The position numbers and the translations under genes were made by a program. This document shows, in pieces, positions 44,301-55,207 of a stretch of 64,000 bases of DNA. Every line of letters starts with the position of its first letter. The first letter of the stretch is position 1. This stretch comes from Lytechinus pictus (lineage: Eukaryota > Echinodermata > Echinoidea > Temnopleuroida > Toxopneustidae), in NCBI RefSeq assembly GCF_037042905.1, contig NC_087253.1:19185501-19249500 (forward strand), in the 5' to 3' direction. The notes beneath the pieces are model-generated. The model saw only the letters and a list, made by a program, of their open reading frames with translations, made no database searches and was not told the DNA's origin.

Positions 44301-47300
44301 ATTCCCATTAAAACAATATTTGCTGTGACTACACTTTTATTATGAACGACATATTTGCATTGAAAATATTGACTAAACACTCAAGAGAAAGGAGGCAAGG
44401 GCCAGATGTCCCCCCTGGATCCGCCACTGGATCTGGAGTCGGTTTCTTTTGTGTGACTAAAGCATCGTAAAGTGACCTCGAATCAACCAAAGATATTATG
44501 CGTTTTAACGGACAGAAATCGATTGAAATTAAATGTTGATGTAAAGTCTATTAAGCCAGATGAATTTTTAATTTGTAATAAATCTTGATAAATGAGAAAT
44601 TTGACAAGAGAGAGAGAGAGAGAGTTACAGTATTTTGAAGCGCAGCCAAACGGAAGGGGGGTGGGATGGGGAACCACATGTGAGCTACTCCCCCGTGAAG
44701 TATATGATCAATGATGCAAGAAGGGGACCAAAATTATGTACTTGGCCATGTACAGTGGTGCTCTAGTGACACCCCCCAAAAAAAAATATTAACAACAAAA
44801 TTAAGTATTTTATTACTCATCTATATCAGGTATTAGTACTGGTACTGCTCCTACCACTAAGACGGCAGAAGAAAACACAAATCCATTCACACCTCTTCCC
44901 CTTCTCTCTTCCTATTTCGATGACAATGAATATAAGGAAATACTGATAAAAATGATGATGATAAAAATAAATATCATGATAATGATATTAATGATGTTAA
45001 TCATAGTGATTATTGTAAGAAATAATGTAACAATATTATTATGTTATTATTACACTTATTATTATTACCTATTTTATCATTATTAATGTCCATAATAATT
45101 ATTTTAATTACTGTTATTTATTTTATATGATTATTATTATTTATTATTATTATTCAGTATTTTAATGTTTCGTCTTCAGAATCAAGTTCAGGTACTGCCA
45201 TGTCTTCTACAGAAACTATTCATTAGAAACCAACTTATAAACCTTACTTATAGATCCGACCACGCCAATTTCACCCTCTCTTTCTATGTTGATGACAGTG
45301 AATATTAGAAAATGATGATGATGATGATGATAATAAATGTAATAAAAATAATAATGATAATAACTGTCGTAAATCCTTGCGTCACTCCTATTGTTCGGGG
45401 TGAGGGGATGGAACAATAGATTCCCCACCCTTGAACAATAAGTGTGACGCAAGGATTTACGCCAGTAGCGATAATAATAATAATAATAATAGTAGTTATA
45501 ATAATAATGATAATTATAGCAATAATAATATTGAAATAATGATTATTGTAAGAAACAATATAATAACGATATTATTTTTATCACTCTTATTGCTATGTTT
45601 TATTTTCATTGTTAGTATTATTTATCATTAACATTTTTATTACTGTCATTATTATCATAACTTTATCATTATTTTTTATAATTAATATCATTAATTTTGG
45701 TTATCATTATAATCATCATTAGTAAAAAATTTAATATTTACCTTCAGAATCAGGTTCAGGTACTACCACTGCTCCTACCACTATGACGGAAGAGGAAAGA
45801 ACACATGCCATGTCTACTTACGGAACCACTAGCAGCCAAACTACAACAACAAATCGTAAGCAACCTCGTGTATGCATCCCTGCAGCCCCACCACCGCCCC
45901 CATCTCCTCGCACTCTCATTGTCTTACCATCTCTACAGCCCGTCTCTTTCTCTCTATACCATGCGTCCTACAAAAACGAAACAAACTGGTATCAATTCTT
46001 TTCAGTATAGGTATATGATTTATGATATCTCCTTTATTTTGATACCTCATTATTTTGACGGATTAAATATACGCAACAAGGAGTATGAATGATGTTAGAT
46101 TTCAAAGTAAATTGCCCAACAGATTCACCAAGAATTAAGTCTCAAATAAAGATTGAGATTTAACCCAAGTAGTGTCAAACTAAGATGACATATTTTGATT
46201 GGGATTTCTTGATGGGTTTCGTGTTTGGGCAAAGTGTGTGTTCAATCATGTCTATGGTTCCATGTCCTGTTTCCATTACCCTGCCTCTTCCGGACCCCCC
46301 TCTCTCACGCACCCATCCACACACCAACCCCACACCCCTCTCTCTCTCTTTATCTCCTCTCTTTCTCTTTACCCTCTATTTCGCAAATGGGGTCTTTCCT
46401 CGGGGCCGATGATTACGTCTGTCTACCTCAAAATAATTTCATGCTTATATAGCCTAATTAATCTTTTTGAAAAAAAATTGCTTTCGGTACAAAATCATGC
46501 CCCGAACGACTCTACTGAAATGACTACGGTGTTTTTTAGAGTATGTATTCAATTTACATTAAAGATCAGGCTAAGCTGAACATTTGTTGTATCTGAGTGC
46601 ATCTGTATATTGTATCTATTGTATATATAGGAGAGAAACTTACGTAACCTTCGGCTTTGTGGACCCTCTACTCGGTCTCATGGACCGTCCCCTTTTTAGC
46701 CATCGACATAGTAAAAAAATGAATAGAGCAACAAGGCACTCTTTTGAGGCTAGGGTAAACACTTGAAAGTACTCCGCCAAGAGGTCAAGCGCGCCATGAA
46801 GCGCGCACGAAGTTTCACACTTTTCCATGCACTTTTCTGTGCGTGTGTGTGTTCTTTCTTATGTGTTGGTTTGGTTTCATATACTGTTAATTGCGTCATG
46901 GAGTACTTTCCCTGTAGCTTCAAAACGAGCTCCATCCAGCTTTTTATATCGATGGTTCTAACTCTTTCTAACCCTTTCTGTCTGTCATTTATCTTTCGAA
47001 GACTGTCTCCCCAACCCTTGCCACAACGGAGGGTCCTGTGTGGAAACTTCAGACACATCCGAAGGCTCTGTTACATCATGTATTTGCAAGACTGGGTTTG
47101 ACGGTCCAAACTGTGAACATGGTAGGTATTTAGCTTTTGAAACACAATTCTCAACAAAAAAAGTGCGTCGAATCAAAAAAAAAATGAAATATTAATAGAA
47201 AAAATAAAATGGAGAGAAAATATCAGAAAGAGTATTTTTCTGAACTATAAATTGAAGATTAAAAAACCTTTTAACTATAATGTTTTCGATATTATTATAT

Positions 47301-50300
47301 GTCATGTTCGTAATTTTCCTTTTCTGTGGTGTAAAGTGACGATGCAAATAAGAACATACAAATAAAAAAGAGCCTTTAAAAAGATTTTTTTACAAAAATT
47401 CAGATTGTCTAAAGCATACAAATCTAAGATAGTAAATTTTTTTGCCATAGCAAATAAATAGCAAGCAAATACCTTTATAGGGCCCCCATAACACAAAGGT
47501 TAGCGATTAATCGCTAAATTTGAAGTCTGATTGGTTCCTTATCGTTCTATACTGAGCAAAATGCGCATGTATCAATGACCTTTGATTATCTTGATAGGCA
47601 ATTTCATTTAGCGATTAATCACTTTCCTTTGTGTTTTGGGGCACGATCATTGGAAAAGCTAATTAGGCCTAAAAGGGACATTTTCTTGTATAAAGCCATT
47701 TAGACACGGTGTATCAACCATGAGTTTTCGTTTCCTAAAATTCTTAATCATTGAAATTATTACTGGATTTACCGCTTGATGTCTAGAATTCAATTCAAAT
47801 AACTTAAAATATTGTAGTGTTTGCTAAATTGACTTTTCTTTCATAAGCCGTGACGTTTAACAGTAAATGCTTAGTAATGCAGGTGAGACTGCCAGATGCG
47901 TTCCACTTGTTTTCCTATTTTTAAAACGGGGAAACAAGTGGAACGCCTCTGGCAGTCTCTCCTTCTTTACTAGCACTTACTGTAATCGTCGCTACATTGT
48001 TAACCCCCCCCCTGATTTTACAGAAAAAAAAAGATTTTGCATTAAGCAATAACAATCATTCTGTAAATTCATAAAGCAGGAATTTTTCTGCAGTTTAACA
48101 GAACAGGTCTGTTTAAAAAGGAAAATAGGGTGTTTTCTGTAAGGAAATTTGTAAGGTTCCATACACCAAATACCAATTTCCTGTAAGATCACGCAATCTT
48201 GTAAGATTACAGGTGTTCTCCAGACTCTGCTGCAGGAACTTCTTTTATTTTAAGGATACATTTTCTAACAGTGTACTTCTGAAAGAAATTTTTTCTACCA
48301 ATTATGAAAAGTTATTGGCGATTCATTGCCACAATATTCTTGCTATTTAGGGGGGGGGGGATAACTTTTATTTATTTTATTTATTTATTTATTTTCCACT
48401 CGTGGGCTGGATGACCCTCTTCAGCCACAGGCTGTTCTTCTGAGGGGTCCAGTAACAACGAGTTACAACGAGAATAACAACGAGTGGGTACTTTTTACAT
48501 GAGTAATTCATTTGTTTTAATATCAGTTTGCTTACTTATTGGACAATAGAATACAAGAATTTATTGTAAGATCTATGTCGACCAGTGTCCCTGCTGTTAT
48601 TTTATTCTCTACTTTGTCTTGTATGTTATGTTTTGTATAATTCTGAATGACATTTAGCAATTAATTGTAAATCTTTGTTACGGAGCCAGATTACCAGTTT
48701 GATGAATATTGATAATTCTGTTTCTGTCATGGTAACCCCCGTAGGAACTTGGCAGGACAGCTTTCTGTCTATTCGTTGTACATTTAACATTAATCATCTA
48801 TTATGCGGGGGCGCCGTGGTCTAGTGGTTATGACTTCCGCCTTTCAATCTGAGGAACGTGGGCTCCCAATCATGGCGTGTTTTCCTTCAGCAAGAAATTT
48901 ACCCATATCGTACTACACTCGACCCAGGTGAGGTGAATGCATACCCCGTAAAAGGAAATTTCTTGAATGCTTCAGCGCCTATATGGCAGCAAAGCTAAAG
49001 CCGCGGGTAATAATAGCAGTGCTTTATATCGTCAGGCAAAAAGCGCTTTATAAATCCATCTATTTTTATTATTATCATTATTATCATTATTATTACTATT
49101 ACTATCACTATTTTTATTATCATCATTATTGTTATTATTATTATTTTTATTACTACTATTATTATTATTATTTTAACAGCAACATGCCCAGATGCATCTT
49201 GGACATCTTCCAATGGAAGTTGCTACAAATACTTTGCCGAGAAGGTTCCCTTTCAAGAGGCCTTGTCCACCTGCCGAAACTTGACCAATGAACAATCGTG
49301 TCATGGAGACTTGGTTTCTATTCACAGTGCAGAGGAAGATAATCTCGCATGGAGACTGCATTCCGATAAAGTGAGTAACAGGGGCGGATCCAGCACTCGC
49401 CAATAAGGGGGGGGGGGGGTGAAAATAATTTTCACCCACATTTTCCCCTATCGGCCGCTCAAAGTTGAATTTTGTTTGTTTCTTTGTAGGGGTATAGTCC
49501 TAACAGTCACTTCTTAGCTACATAATCTTAATGTATAATAATCTCATAAGCCCTATTTAAAAAAAAATTCTCGAAATTTCATGCATTGTGTGCTTAAATT
49601 GAAAATTCTGGGCAATGTTTTTGATCCCGAACAAGATGCGTATCTAACTATAAATTTCAATATACATTCTGGCCTGATCGAAATGGGACCTGTTAAGGAC
49701 TATTTGCAGTTAACCATAAAGACGATACATATTTCAACAATAAAAAAATGCGAAAATTTTATGTAGTGACATGAAATATTTTTTTTTCATTTTCAAGGAT
49801 TTCCCCTAACCACATTTTATTCACTCGTCTTCCTCCTCTTTTCTCTTCTCCTCTCCTTTCCCTTTTTTTCTTCCTTTCTCCTTTTTTCTTTTTTGGCTCC
49901 GCCAATAGGGGAGGGGGGCGGGCCCCTCGGTGAAGTGAGATGAAGTGGAATGGAATCCAACGATTTGTGCCCGCTCATCATGTGATCTAGTCCACCTCCT
50001 GGACTGTTGTTATTTGGTACGATACGACTACCAAACATATAACACACTATACATCCCCATAACACGCATACACACACCCCCTGAATAGTCACATGAAACA
50101 AGGGGAAAGTGAATCAGTGGGTTAGGTGAATCACTGGGTTAGGCGAATCACTGGGGGTAAGTGAATCAGTGGAGGGCGTGTTGTGTGTTGGTTATGTGCG
50201 CGCGCGGAGGTATCGGTACGGTCCGATAGGGTTTGCCCCTTTGGATTGCCCAATCAATAAAAATCGTCCAGGACGTGGACTACATGTGATCATGCGCAGT

Positions 50301-51949
50301 GGCGGATCTGTAGGATTTTGAAATTGAGGTGTTGCAACAGCAAATTGTGAAATAGAGGGGTTGACGAATTTCTTCGACTTGGATATACAAGTGCGTATCC
50401 AAAAAAAGTTTACACTTAGAAAGAATCCTGTACAATTATATTATTTGTAATATACTGAAGATTTTTTTTCCACGTTTTAAAATTGGTAGAGATCCATTTA
50501 AGCAAATGATGATATAACTGTCGAAAAATATTTCCGCTTGAGTGAGCACCAGTTACTTTTGAAAAGTTAGTGAAAAATGATTTGCGCAGAACTTTGAAAT
50601 AGTTATGCGAATAAAAGTAGACCTTAATCATGAAGAACAAATGGAATTTAGATAGTAAAACTTATTTAACTTGTTTCCTTGCCCAAAACACTTCGAAGAT
50701 TGCATTGTGCCCCATCCCACTTCCCCACACACCGAGGCCATCGTGACGAAATTTGCTTTACATTAAGCTGTGATTTACATGAAATGGCTTAGGCTTGATT
50801 TTCATTTTGTTAATCGTTGTCAAGCTTGGGAAAGTGTGGAGAAACAAGTAATTAATGAAAAATGAAATGTAAACCCACTTTAAATGATTAAAACTTGGTG
50901 AAAAAATGCTGGAGATGTCTGCTATAAACTTTTGTTGAGGTTCACTTATGTGCTCACATCCAGCTGGCACAAAAAGGTAAAGGTTGTGCATACTAAGTGT
51001 TAAAATTTTAATTTGGGTGGCAAAATTGTTACAAAATGCTTGAATGTATCCGCTTGATTTCAATTGACTAAAAGTGCAAGGGAAATGTATGAAAAATGTT
51101 TCGCAGGGTAAGTTTGATTTCGCCTTTTCCCCTTGACACAGCGTGAAAACGAGCATTTCTGCGCAAACAGATTTCTGCGAGCTTTACAAAAATGAAGAGT
51201 GCTCACTCATGTGTAACAGTCTGTTAAAACCTTTAGTTTCATTGGATAGATGAGACCCAAACCCAAGAATGTATGTGAAATGAAACAAAAAATCCACATG
51301 CTGTTTTTTTTAAATCCAAGGCCTTTTTCAAAGTGTAAACTTTTTTTGATATGCACTGTATAGAGATGTTAACAACTACCCCCGAAGGATAAAACAAGTC
51401 ACCCTCTGACGTGGACTAACGTTGACGGCTGGCTTACTAGGCCGGCTTTCCACACGATGAAAATAAATTCTTTTTAAGAGGTAACTAATGTGATTGACAG
51501 ATTAAATGTTTCAATGTGAGACTGTTGTAAATAATGTAAGTTCATTTTCTTGTTTTTTAAATCAATGATTTGCATTTCTGATATCTTAAGATGAAAGTTG
51601 AAAAAGAGATCAAATCAGCTAATACATTTAAATTCAATGAAGGATTGTCCGTGTTATTTCAATTTCCTTTCAGACTACCAGGCCGAAGTTATGGATCGGA
51701 CTTCACCAACCAGACCCAAACATGATATTTGTCTGGTCAGATGGGACACAAGTCATCTATACCAATTGGCGGAATAATGAACCCAGTAATAGTGGAGGCA
51801 ATGAAGATTGCGTTGTAATATCACGTATACATAACGGGAAATGGAATGATGTCCAATGTACACAAAGCCTACCCTACGTTTGCAAACTTTCTGTGTCGTG
51901 TCAGCTATCCCAAGATTTTGCCCTTGAAAGTATAAGAACGTCATCCTAG
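38315..51949 (+). CDS. Secreted EGF / Thr-rich linker / EGF / C-type lectin protein, 8 exons
   Basis: Eight hand-joined exons give 1089 nt (362 residues). Coding parts: 38315-38317, 38874-38928, 40034-40267, 42991-43092, 45748-45855, 47002-47121, 49180-49370 and 51674-51949. Seen in order: signal peptide ([17 protein letters not shown]); Cys-rich domain (about 25-97, six Cys, unrecognised); EGF (98-131); Thr/Ser-rich linker (132-167), probably O-glycosylated; EGF (168-207); C-type lectin domain (208-351) with WIGL, WSDG, NEDCV, WNDVQC and YVCK; short tail. The sugar-site motif reads EPS instead of EPN or QPD, while the WND strand is kept, so Ca2+-dependent sugar binding is uncertain. Such mosaic lectins act in immune recognition or adhesion; which applies here is not known. 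Exons 3 to 6 are all phase 1 at both ends. Confidence 0.85.
38874..38928 (+). CDS. Lectin gene exon 2: signal peptide
   Basis: Residues 2-20, [18 protein letters not shown], a basic residue then a hydrophobic core; cleavage probably falls shortly after it. Acceptor tttatag, donor gtacgt, phase 1. Confidence 0.75.
38929..40033 (+). other. Lectin gene intron 2
   Basis: ATT/TAT and AGT microsatellites fill 39150-39320. No transposon end is recognised elsewhere; the open frames are repeat translations. Confidence 0.5.
40034..40267 (+). CDS. Lectin gene exon 3: Cys-rich N-terminal domain
   Basis: Residues 20-97, about 78 residues with six Cys (one CC pair), a sequon (NYT) and a basic stretch (PRRKSKLG). 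No named family is recognised. Phase 1 at both ends. Confidence 0.8.
40268..42990 (+). other. Lectin gene intron 3
   Basis: Apart from the MITE at 41472, it holds inverted caacaccaa/ttggtgttg words (40565-40755), GA repeats (42690-42765) and an AT run just before the exon 4 acceptor. No further exon is supported. Confidence 0.5.
41472..41622. mobile_element. Short TIR MITE
   Basis: ggggtccgttgcagaaatag and ctctttctgcaacaggcccc are inverted ends around about 110 bp with tgcgcgctgttgattggttg. Typical MITE size and form. Confidence 0.75.
42991..43092 (+). CDS. Lectin gene exon 4: first EGF-like domain
   Basis: Six cysteines spaced 4, 4, 8, 1 and 8, as in EGF-like domains, ending [10 protein letters not shown]. 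Acceptor attatttcag, donor gtgagt, phase 1 at both ends. Confidence 0.9.
43199..44429. mobile_element. hAT-like element carrying a nested TA-type element
   Basis: Ends caggggcggatccaggattt and cccctggatccgccactg are inverted; the flanks TATCTGGA and GATCTGGA agree in 7 of 8 positions, as an aged 8-bp duplication. It is split by the element at 43303-44283; without it about 250 bp remain. Confidence 0.83.
43303..44283. mobile_element. 981-bp TA-type element, copy 2
   Basis: Same family as 28942-29896 along its whole length (for example gatttgcgcagagct, catccagctggcaca-like words, ccagggctttt), flanked by TA. The frame seen in copy 1 is broken here. Confidence 0.88.
44830..45232 (+). repeat. 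Two relics of the Thr-rich linker exon in lectin gene intron 4
   Basis: At 44830 an AG acceptor is followed by ggtactgctcctaccactaa; at 45180 cttcag is followed by aatcaagttcaggtactgcc and then an in-frame TAG. Both resemble the real exon at 45748. Shared intron words (cccttctctcttcctatttc / tcaccctctctttctatgtt) show that the repeat unit includes intron. Neither relic has a fitting donor. Confidence 0.78.
45367..45466. mobile_element. 100-bp foldback element
   Basis: gtcgtaaatccttgcgtcac on the left pairs with gtgacgcaaggatttacgcc on the right, with caccc/gggtg inside. A near-complete hairpin. Confidence 0.85.
45748..45855 (+). CDS. Lectin gene exon 5: Thr-rich linker
   Basis: 36 residues rich in Thr and Ser ([25 protein letters not shown]), a mucin-like spacer between the EGF domains. 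Phase 1 at both ends. Two degenerate copies precede it in the intron. Confidence 0.8.
45856..47001 (+). other. Lectin gene intron 5
   Basis: CT-rich and cacac-rich stretches at 46270-46370. No transposon or exon is recognised. Confidence 0.5.
47002..47121 (+). CDS. Lectin gene exon 6: second EGF-like domain
   Basis: [12 protein letters not shown], then [12 protein letters not shown]; six Cys spaced 4, 5, 13, 1 and 8. The acceptor ctttcgaag is unusual but is the only one that keeps frame close to the first Cys. Confidence 0.87.
47482..47643. mobile_element. Short TIR MITE with AGCGATTAATCGCTAAAT arm
   Basis: ggcccccataacacaaaggt..agcgattaatcgctaaat and atttagcgattaatcacttt..cctttgtgttttgggg form inverted ends about 38 bp long. 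Confidence 0.85.
47876..47963. repeat. Hairpin related to the end of the 16.8-kb element
   Basis: atgcaggtgagactgccaga..gcgttccacttgttt pairs with aaacaagtggaacgcctctg..gcagtctct. The left arm equals the right flank of the element at 16847-17443. Confidence 0.75.
48805..49178 (+). mobile_element. tRNA-derived SINE with long ATT tail in lectin gene intron 6
   Basis: Head ggggcgccgtggtctagtgg with a damaged B box (gtgggctcccaatc), body gaccaggtgaggtg-like, 3' end gcgctttataaatcc, then an ATT/ATC tail that runs to the exon 7 acceptor, so the SINE tail borders and may supply the polypyrimidine tract. Confidence 0.8.
49180..49370 (+). CDS. Lectin gene exon 7: first half of the C-type lectin domain
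   Basis: Residues 208-271. [17 protein letters not shown] gives the extra N-terminal Cys pair of long-form lectin domains, followed by the helix with FQEALSTC and [11 protein letters not shown]. Confidence 0.92.
49380..49935. mobile_element. hAT-like fragment
   Basis: Begins caggggcggatccagcactc with a poly-G, as in other hAT-like copies here; later ggctccgccaataggggagg resembles the inner part of the right end at 33540. The terminal repeat on the right is missing. Confidence 0.6.
50102..50172. repeat. Short tandem repeat, unit about 20 bp
   Basis: Four imperfect copies of aggtgaatcactgggtt. Nothing else is recognised between it and the next transposon. Confidence 0.8.
50388..51358. mobile_element. 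971-bp TA-type element, copy 3
   Basis: Full-length relative of copies 1 and 2, with TA at both sides; ends caagtgcgtatccaaaaaaa and tttttttgatatgcactg. Open frames are shorter and shifted relative to copy 1. Confidence 0.87.
51674..51949 (+). CDS. Lectin gene exon 8: second half of the C-type lectin domain and stop
   Basis: Residues 272-362, with [34 protein letters not shown] and YVCK. After the last domain Cys there is a 17-residue tail and TAG. EPS replaces the usual EPN. Confidence 0.93.
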   Translation, partial: TTRPKLWIGLHQPDPNMIFVWSDGTQVIYTNWRNNEPSNSGGNEDCVVISRIHNGKWNDVQCTQSLPYVCKLSVSCQLSQDFALESIRTSS

Positions 51950-51998
51950 TTACTATAATAATGATATTATTATTAATAATAATAATAACAATAATTAA

Positions 51999-52588
51999 AG
52001 GACAAGTCCACTTCAATAAATGTTAATTTGAATAATAGAAAAATCCAACAAGCATGACATTTCATTAAAATCGGATGTAAAATAAGAAAGTTATTCCATT
52101 TTAAAGTTTCGCCGAACAGTTATATGCACATCCTGGTCGGGGTGCAAATGAGGGGACCGATGACATCACCCACTCACTATCCCTTTTGTTTTTCATTATA
52201 TGAAATATGAAACATGATTTTATCCTCATTATCATGTGAAACGTTTTATTCCTCCTTGTACATGTGGAACTGCATTGCTTTCAAATTTTATGGTTTATTC
52301 AAGTTGGTTATTTTTGTCAAATCTGTAAAACATAAAAAACCTGAAATATTGTATAATTCAAACAATAAAAAAACAAAAGAAATAGTGAGTGGTGGGCATC
52401 ATCGACTCTCTCGTTTGCATATCACATATTTGTGCATATAACTATATTCGAAAAAAAAGCGAAACTTTAAAATGTTATAACTTTCTTATTTTATATCCGA
52501 TTTTGATGAATTTTCTGCCTTATGCTTAATTTTGTTTGATTTTTCTCTGTTGATTAAAATCAACAACTCTCGTGGGTGGACTTGACAT
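51999..52588. mobile_element. TTAA-flanked MITE after the lectin gene
   Basis: TTAA, then aggacaagtccacttcaa; right end gtgggtggacttgacat, then TTAA. It begins 50 bp past the lectin stop codon, and its first bases include an AATAAA (52015-52020). Confidence 0.88.
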
Positions 52589-52729
52589 TTAATAGTAAAA
52601 GATGATACAAACAGAGATAAACTGAACATTAAACAAAACCTTACAAACCCTAAACAGACATTACAGAACAAACATAAACGTGAGCCTAATAATTTACATT
52701 AATTTTGGAAGAGTAGATTCTTCTTCTTG

Positions 52730-52760
<31 letters not shown>

Positions 52761-52870
52761 AACAACAATAATAATAAATAATAATAATAATAATAATACT
52801 AATAATTATGATAATGATAATACTAATAATAGTAATAGTAATAAATAATAATGATAATAATAATTACATT
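52730..52870. repeat. AAT microsatellite
   Basis: Imperfect aat/gat/act triplets. Confidence 0.9.
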
Positions 52871-53317
52871 CAATTTATTTTCCAGTACTGGTAAAAGCAT
52901 GCAAGCATTAAAAAAAAAAAAAATAGTCATCACGAACCATAAAAAAAAGAAATTTATGTATTTTATATTACATAACAAATGGGGCAGCTGCTCGTTTATG
53001 ACGTCACGAATCCCAAACTTAAACTTCTAATAACTTCTTTAATATTTATTAGAATTTCGTCAAACCTTCACCAATATTTTTTTTTATTATTTCTTCTGCT
53101 AATTTGACAACAAACCTTTGTTGAGGGTAAACTTCCCCTTTGAGCTTTTTGTAAATACTGTGGTTAGCTTTAAGCTTACTTAATTTCATGGTTCAGATTA
53201 ACTGGCATGACTTGTATATGTCGAGGATATATATAGTGTTCTTAGAATGTTTACATTGCGCTTTAATTTGTTATATTTCAATTCAAATTTGTATCGCGTA
53301 TTCAACAACATCTCAAG

Positions 53318-53540
53318 CAAGGGCGAATCCAGTATTTTTTCAAAGGAAGAGGGGGGGGGGGGCACATTTTCCGAAGGAAAAATTTGATAAGCCCCCCAAA
53401 AAAGATCTTCACTTTCAAAGGGGGAGGGCACTTCTGTTTTAACGGCGTCTTTTTACATTACAAATTTTAATTGTGCCTCTCAAGGGGGGGGGGGGGCACG
53501 GGCTGGCTTTGCCCCACCCCCCAACCTGGATCCACCGGTG
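53318..53540. mobile_element. 223-bp hAT-like MITE with exact 8-bp target duplication
   Basis: ATCTCAAG flanks both sides. Ends caagggcgaatccag and ctggatccaccggtg are diverged inverted repeats. The interior has poly-G tracts and no coding frame. Confidence 0.87.
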
Positions 53541-55000
53541 ATCTCAAGATGTCGAATTGTGTATGTATGCTTTGAATGCTTTTAAGTAGAAGTTAATCCG
53601 TATGTTAAAAATATCAGGCTTCCCAATCGAATTGGTTTCAAAAGGAGGAAGGCTGAATCTCTAGAGAAAAACGTACTTTATTCCACAATCGCAAAAATTG
53701 ACCTGTTTTTTGTTAGTTTTCGTCAGACCAATTATAGCTGGCCCTGTTGCTGATCTAAGGCTGATCCCGTCTAAATAGAGTAATTTAGCATATCCGTTGA
53801 AAATGTAATCAAAATCTGTTAAAATATAACAAAGTTATTTAATTGTGAAGTTTACCAATACTTTGCGAAAGCATATGAATGCATGCCACCATGAATAAAC
53901 AATATGTCGGCTGCTAATGGTGCTGTGTCCCCACTTTCCTTTTCGTATTTTGTGACCCGTGTAACAAAATACGCTTCAATCATGAAAATCTTACACATTA
54001 AATTAACAGTCATTAAATTAAAAGTCAACTCATTAAATTAACAGTCAACTATGTTTTTTTTTTAATTTTAGGAGCAGAACAATTTGAATATGATTAAATG
54101 CTAAAATGTGTGTAGGAGGGAGTTTACATCACTAGCTCAGACATTGCAAATTCATGAAGTCGTGCTTGGTTATTCCTCGTTCGATTTTGATGAAATATTA
54201 GTGATTTTCGTCAGATTCTACTCCAACTGTTCAAATCATTATTTTCAGCCTGGAATACCTCTTCATTTTAGGCACACACGACTATAATATCAAGGTTGTG
54301 ATTAAAAAACACCACTTGTTTGTAAATGTTACTACTTTATCCTGTTGAGCGATTATTTAATTTATTTGACTATCACATTCAAATTATCAATTACTGAAAT
54401 AACAGAAAGGCAAAGCACTGGACTGGGATGTAGCTGGTACTAAATTTTGAATCTTAATTTGCAGACTTCCTAAGGGACCTCTCCTCCTCCTCCTCTTTCT
54501 TCATCTTCTTCTTCTTCTTTCTTCTCCTCCTCCTTCTTCTTTTCTTCTTCGTGTCCTCCATCTCCTTCCCCTCTATATTCTTCTTTTTTTTTCTCCTTCT
54601 TTTTCCTACTTCTACTTCTCTTTCTCTCCCTCTTTATATATATATTCCTTTCTGTTTCTTAAATATTTCTTAATGTTTTTGTATTGTAAACAATAAGTAT
54701 TGATATGCTTATTCGGTTTTGATAATGGTTAATATATCCTTTTCTATGCTTTTCACTCTCTACGCCTACCCTCCACCCCTCTCTCTCCCTCTCTCTCTTA
54801 TTTCTCTCTGGCTCTCTCTCTCAACTTTCTCTTCCTATTTTACTCCAGTATAGCTCAGGGCGAGCTACCCTGCCCTCCTCCCCCATTTTATCTCTGTTAA
54901 TCCATCTCTTTTTATCACTTCATGAAATACATGTACATGAAAATGAAAATCCATATTTTATTGTTCGAAATAGACATGAAATGAAATACTCAAAAAAATT
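53541..55000. other. Intergenic, unrecognised
   Basis: A CT-rich stretch lies at 54480-54830. No gene, RNA or mobile element is supported elsewhere. Confidence 0.5.
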
Positions 55001-55009
55001 GTTTTGCCC

Positions 55010-55207
55010 AATATTGATCGTGGGCCCGGCAGCCGCTGTGCAGCGCCAGATCGACGAGGCTCTATCCCTTTAATCTTTGAACGCCAAACAGGGTAGCAGC
55101 AACTGCCATCTTTTAACGTCTTTTGGTCTGACACGGCCGCGGGGTTTGAACCCCCGAACTCCCGGTTGTGAGACGGACGCTCTATCAACTGAGCCAACAC
55201 ACCGGTC
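55010..55207 (-). mobile_element. tRNA-derived SINE, second family
   Basis: On the minus strand the head ttggctcagttgatagagcg (A box) and gggggttcaaacccc (B box) looks like a tRNA with a CAC-type loop, but the acceptor arms do not pair and a SINE body follows (agacgttaaaagatggcagt, cagcggctgccgggcccacg). It is therefore a retroposon, not a tRNA gene. Confidence 0.78.

Noticed and set aside
44830-44930. Linker-like sequence as an extra lectin exon
   Set aside because: It has an AG and an open frame, but no donor in a fitting phase; best explained as a duplication relic.
55131-55205. tRNA gene on the minus strand
   Set aside because: A and B boxes and an anticodon-like loop are present, but the acceptor arms do not pair and a SINE body follows directly.
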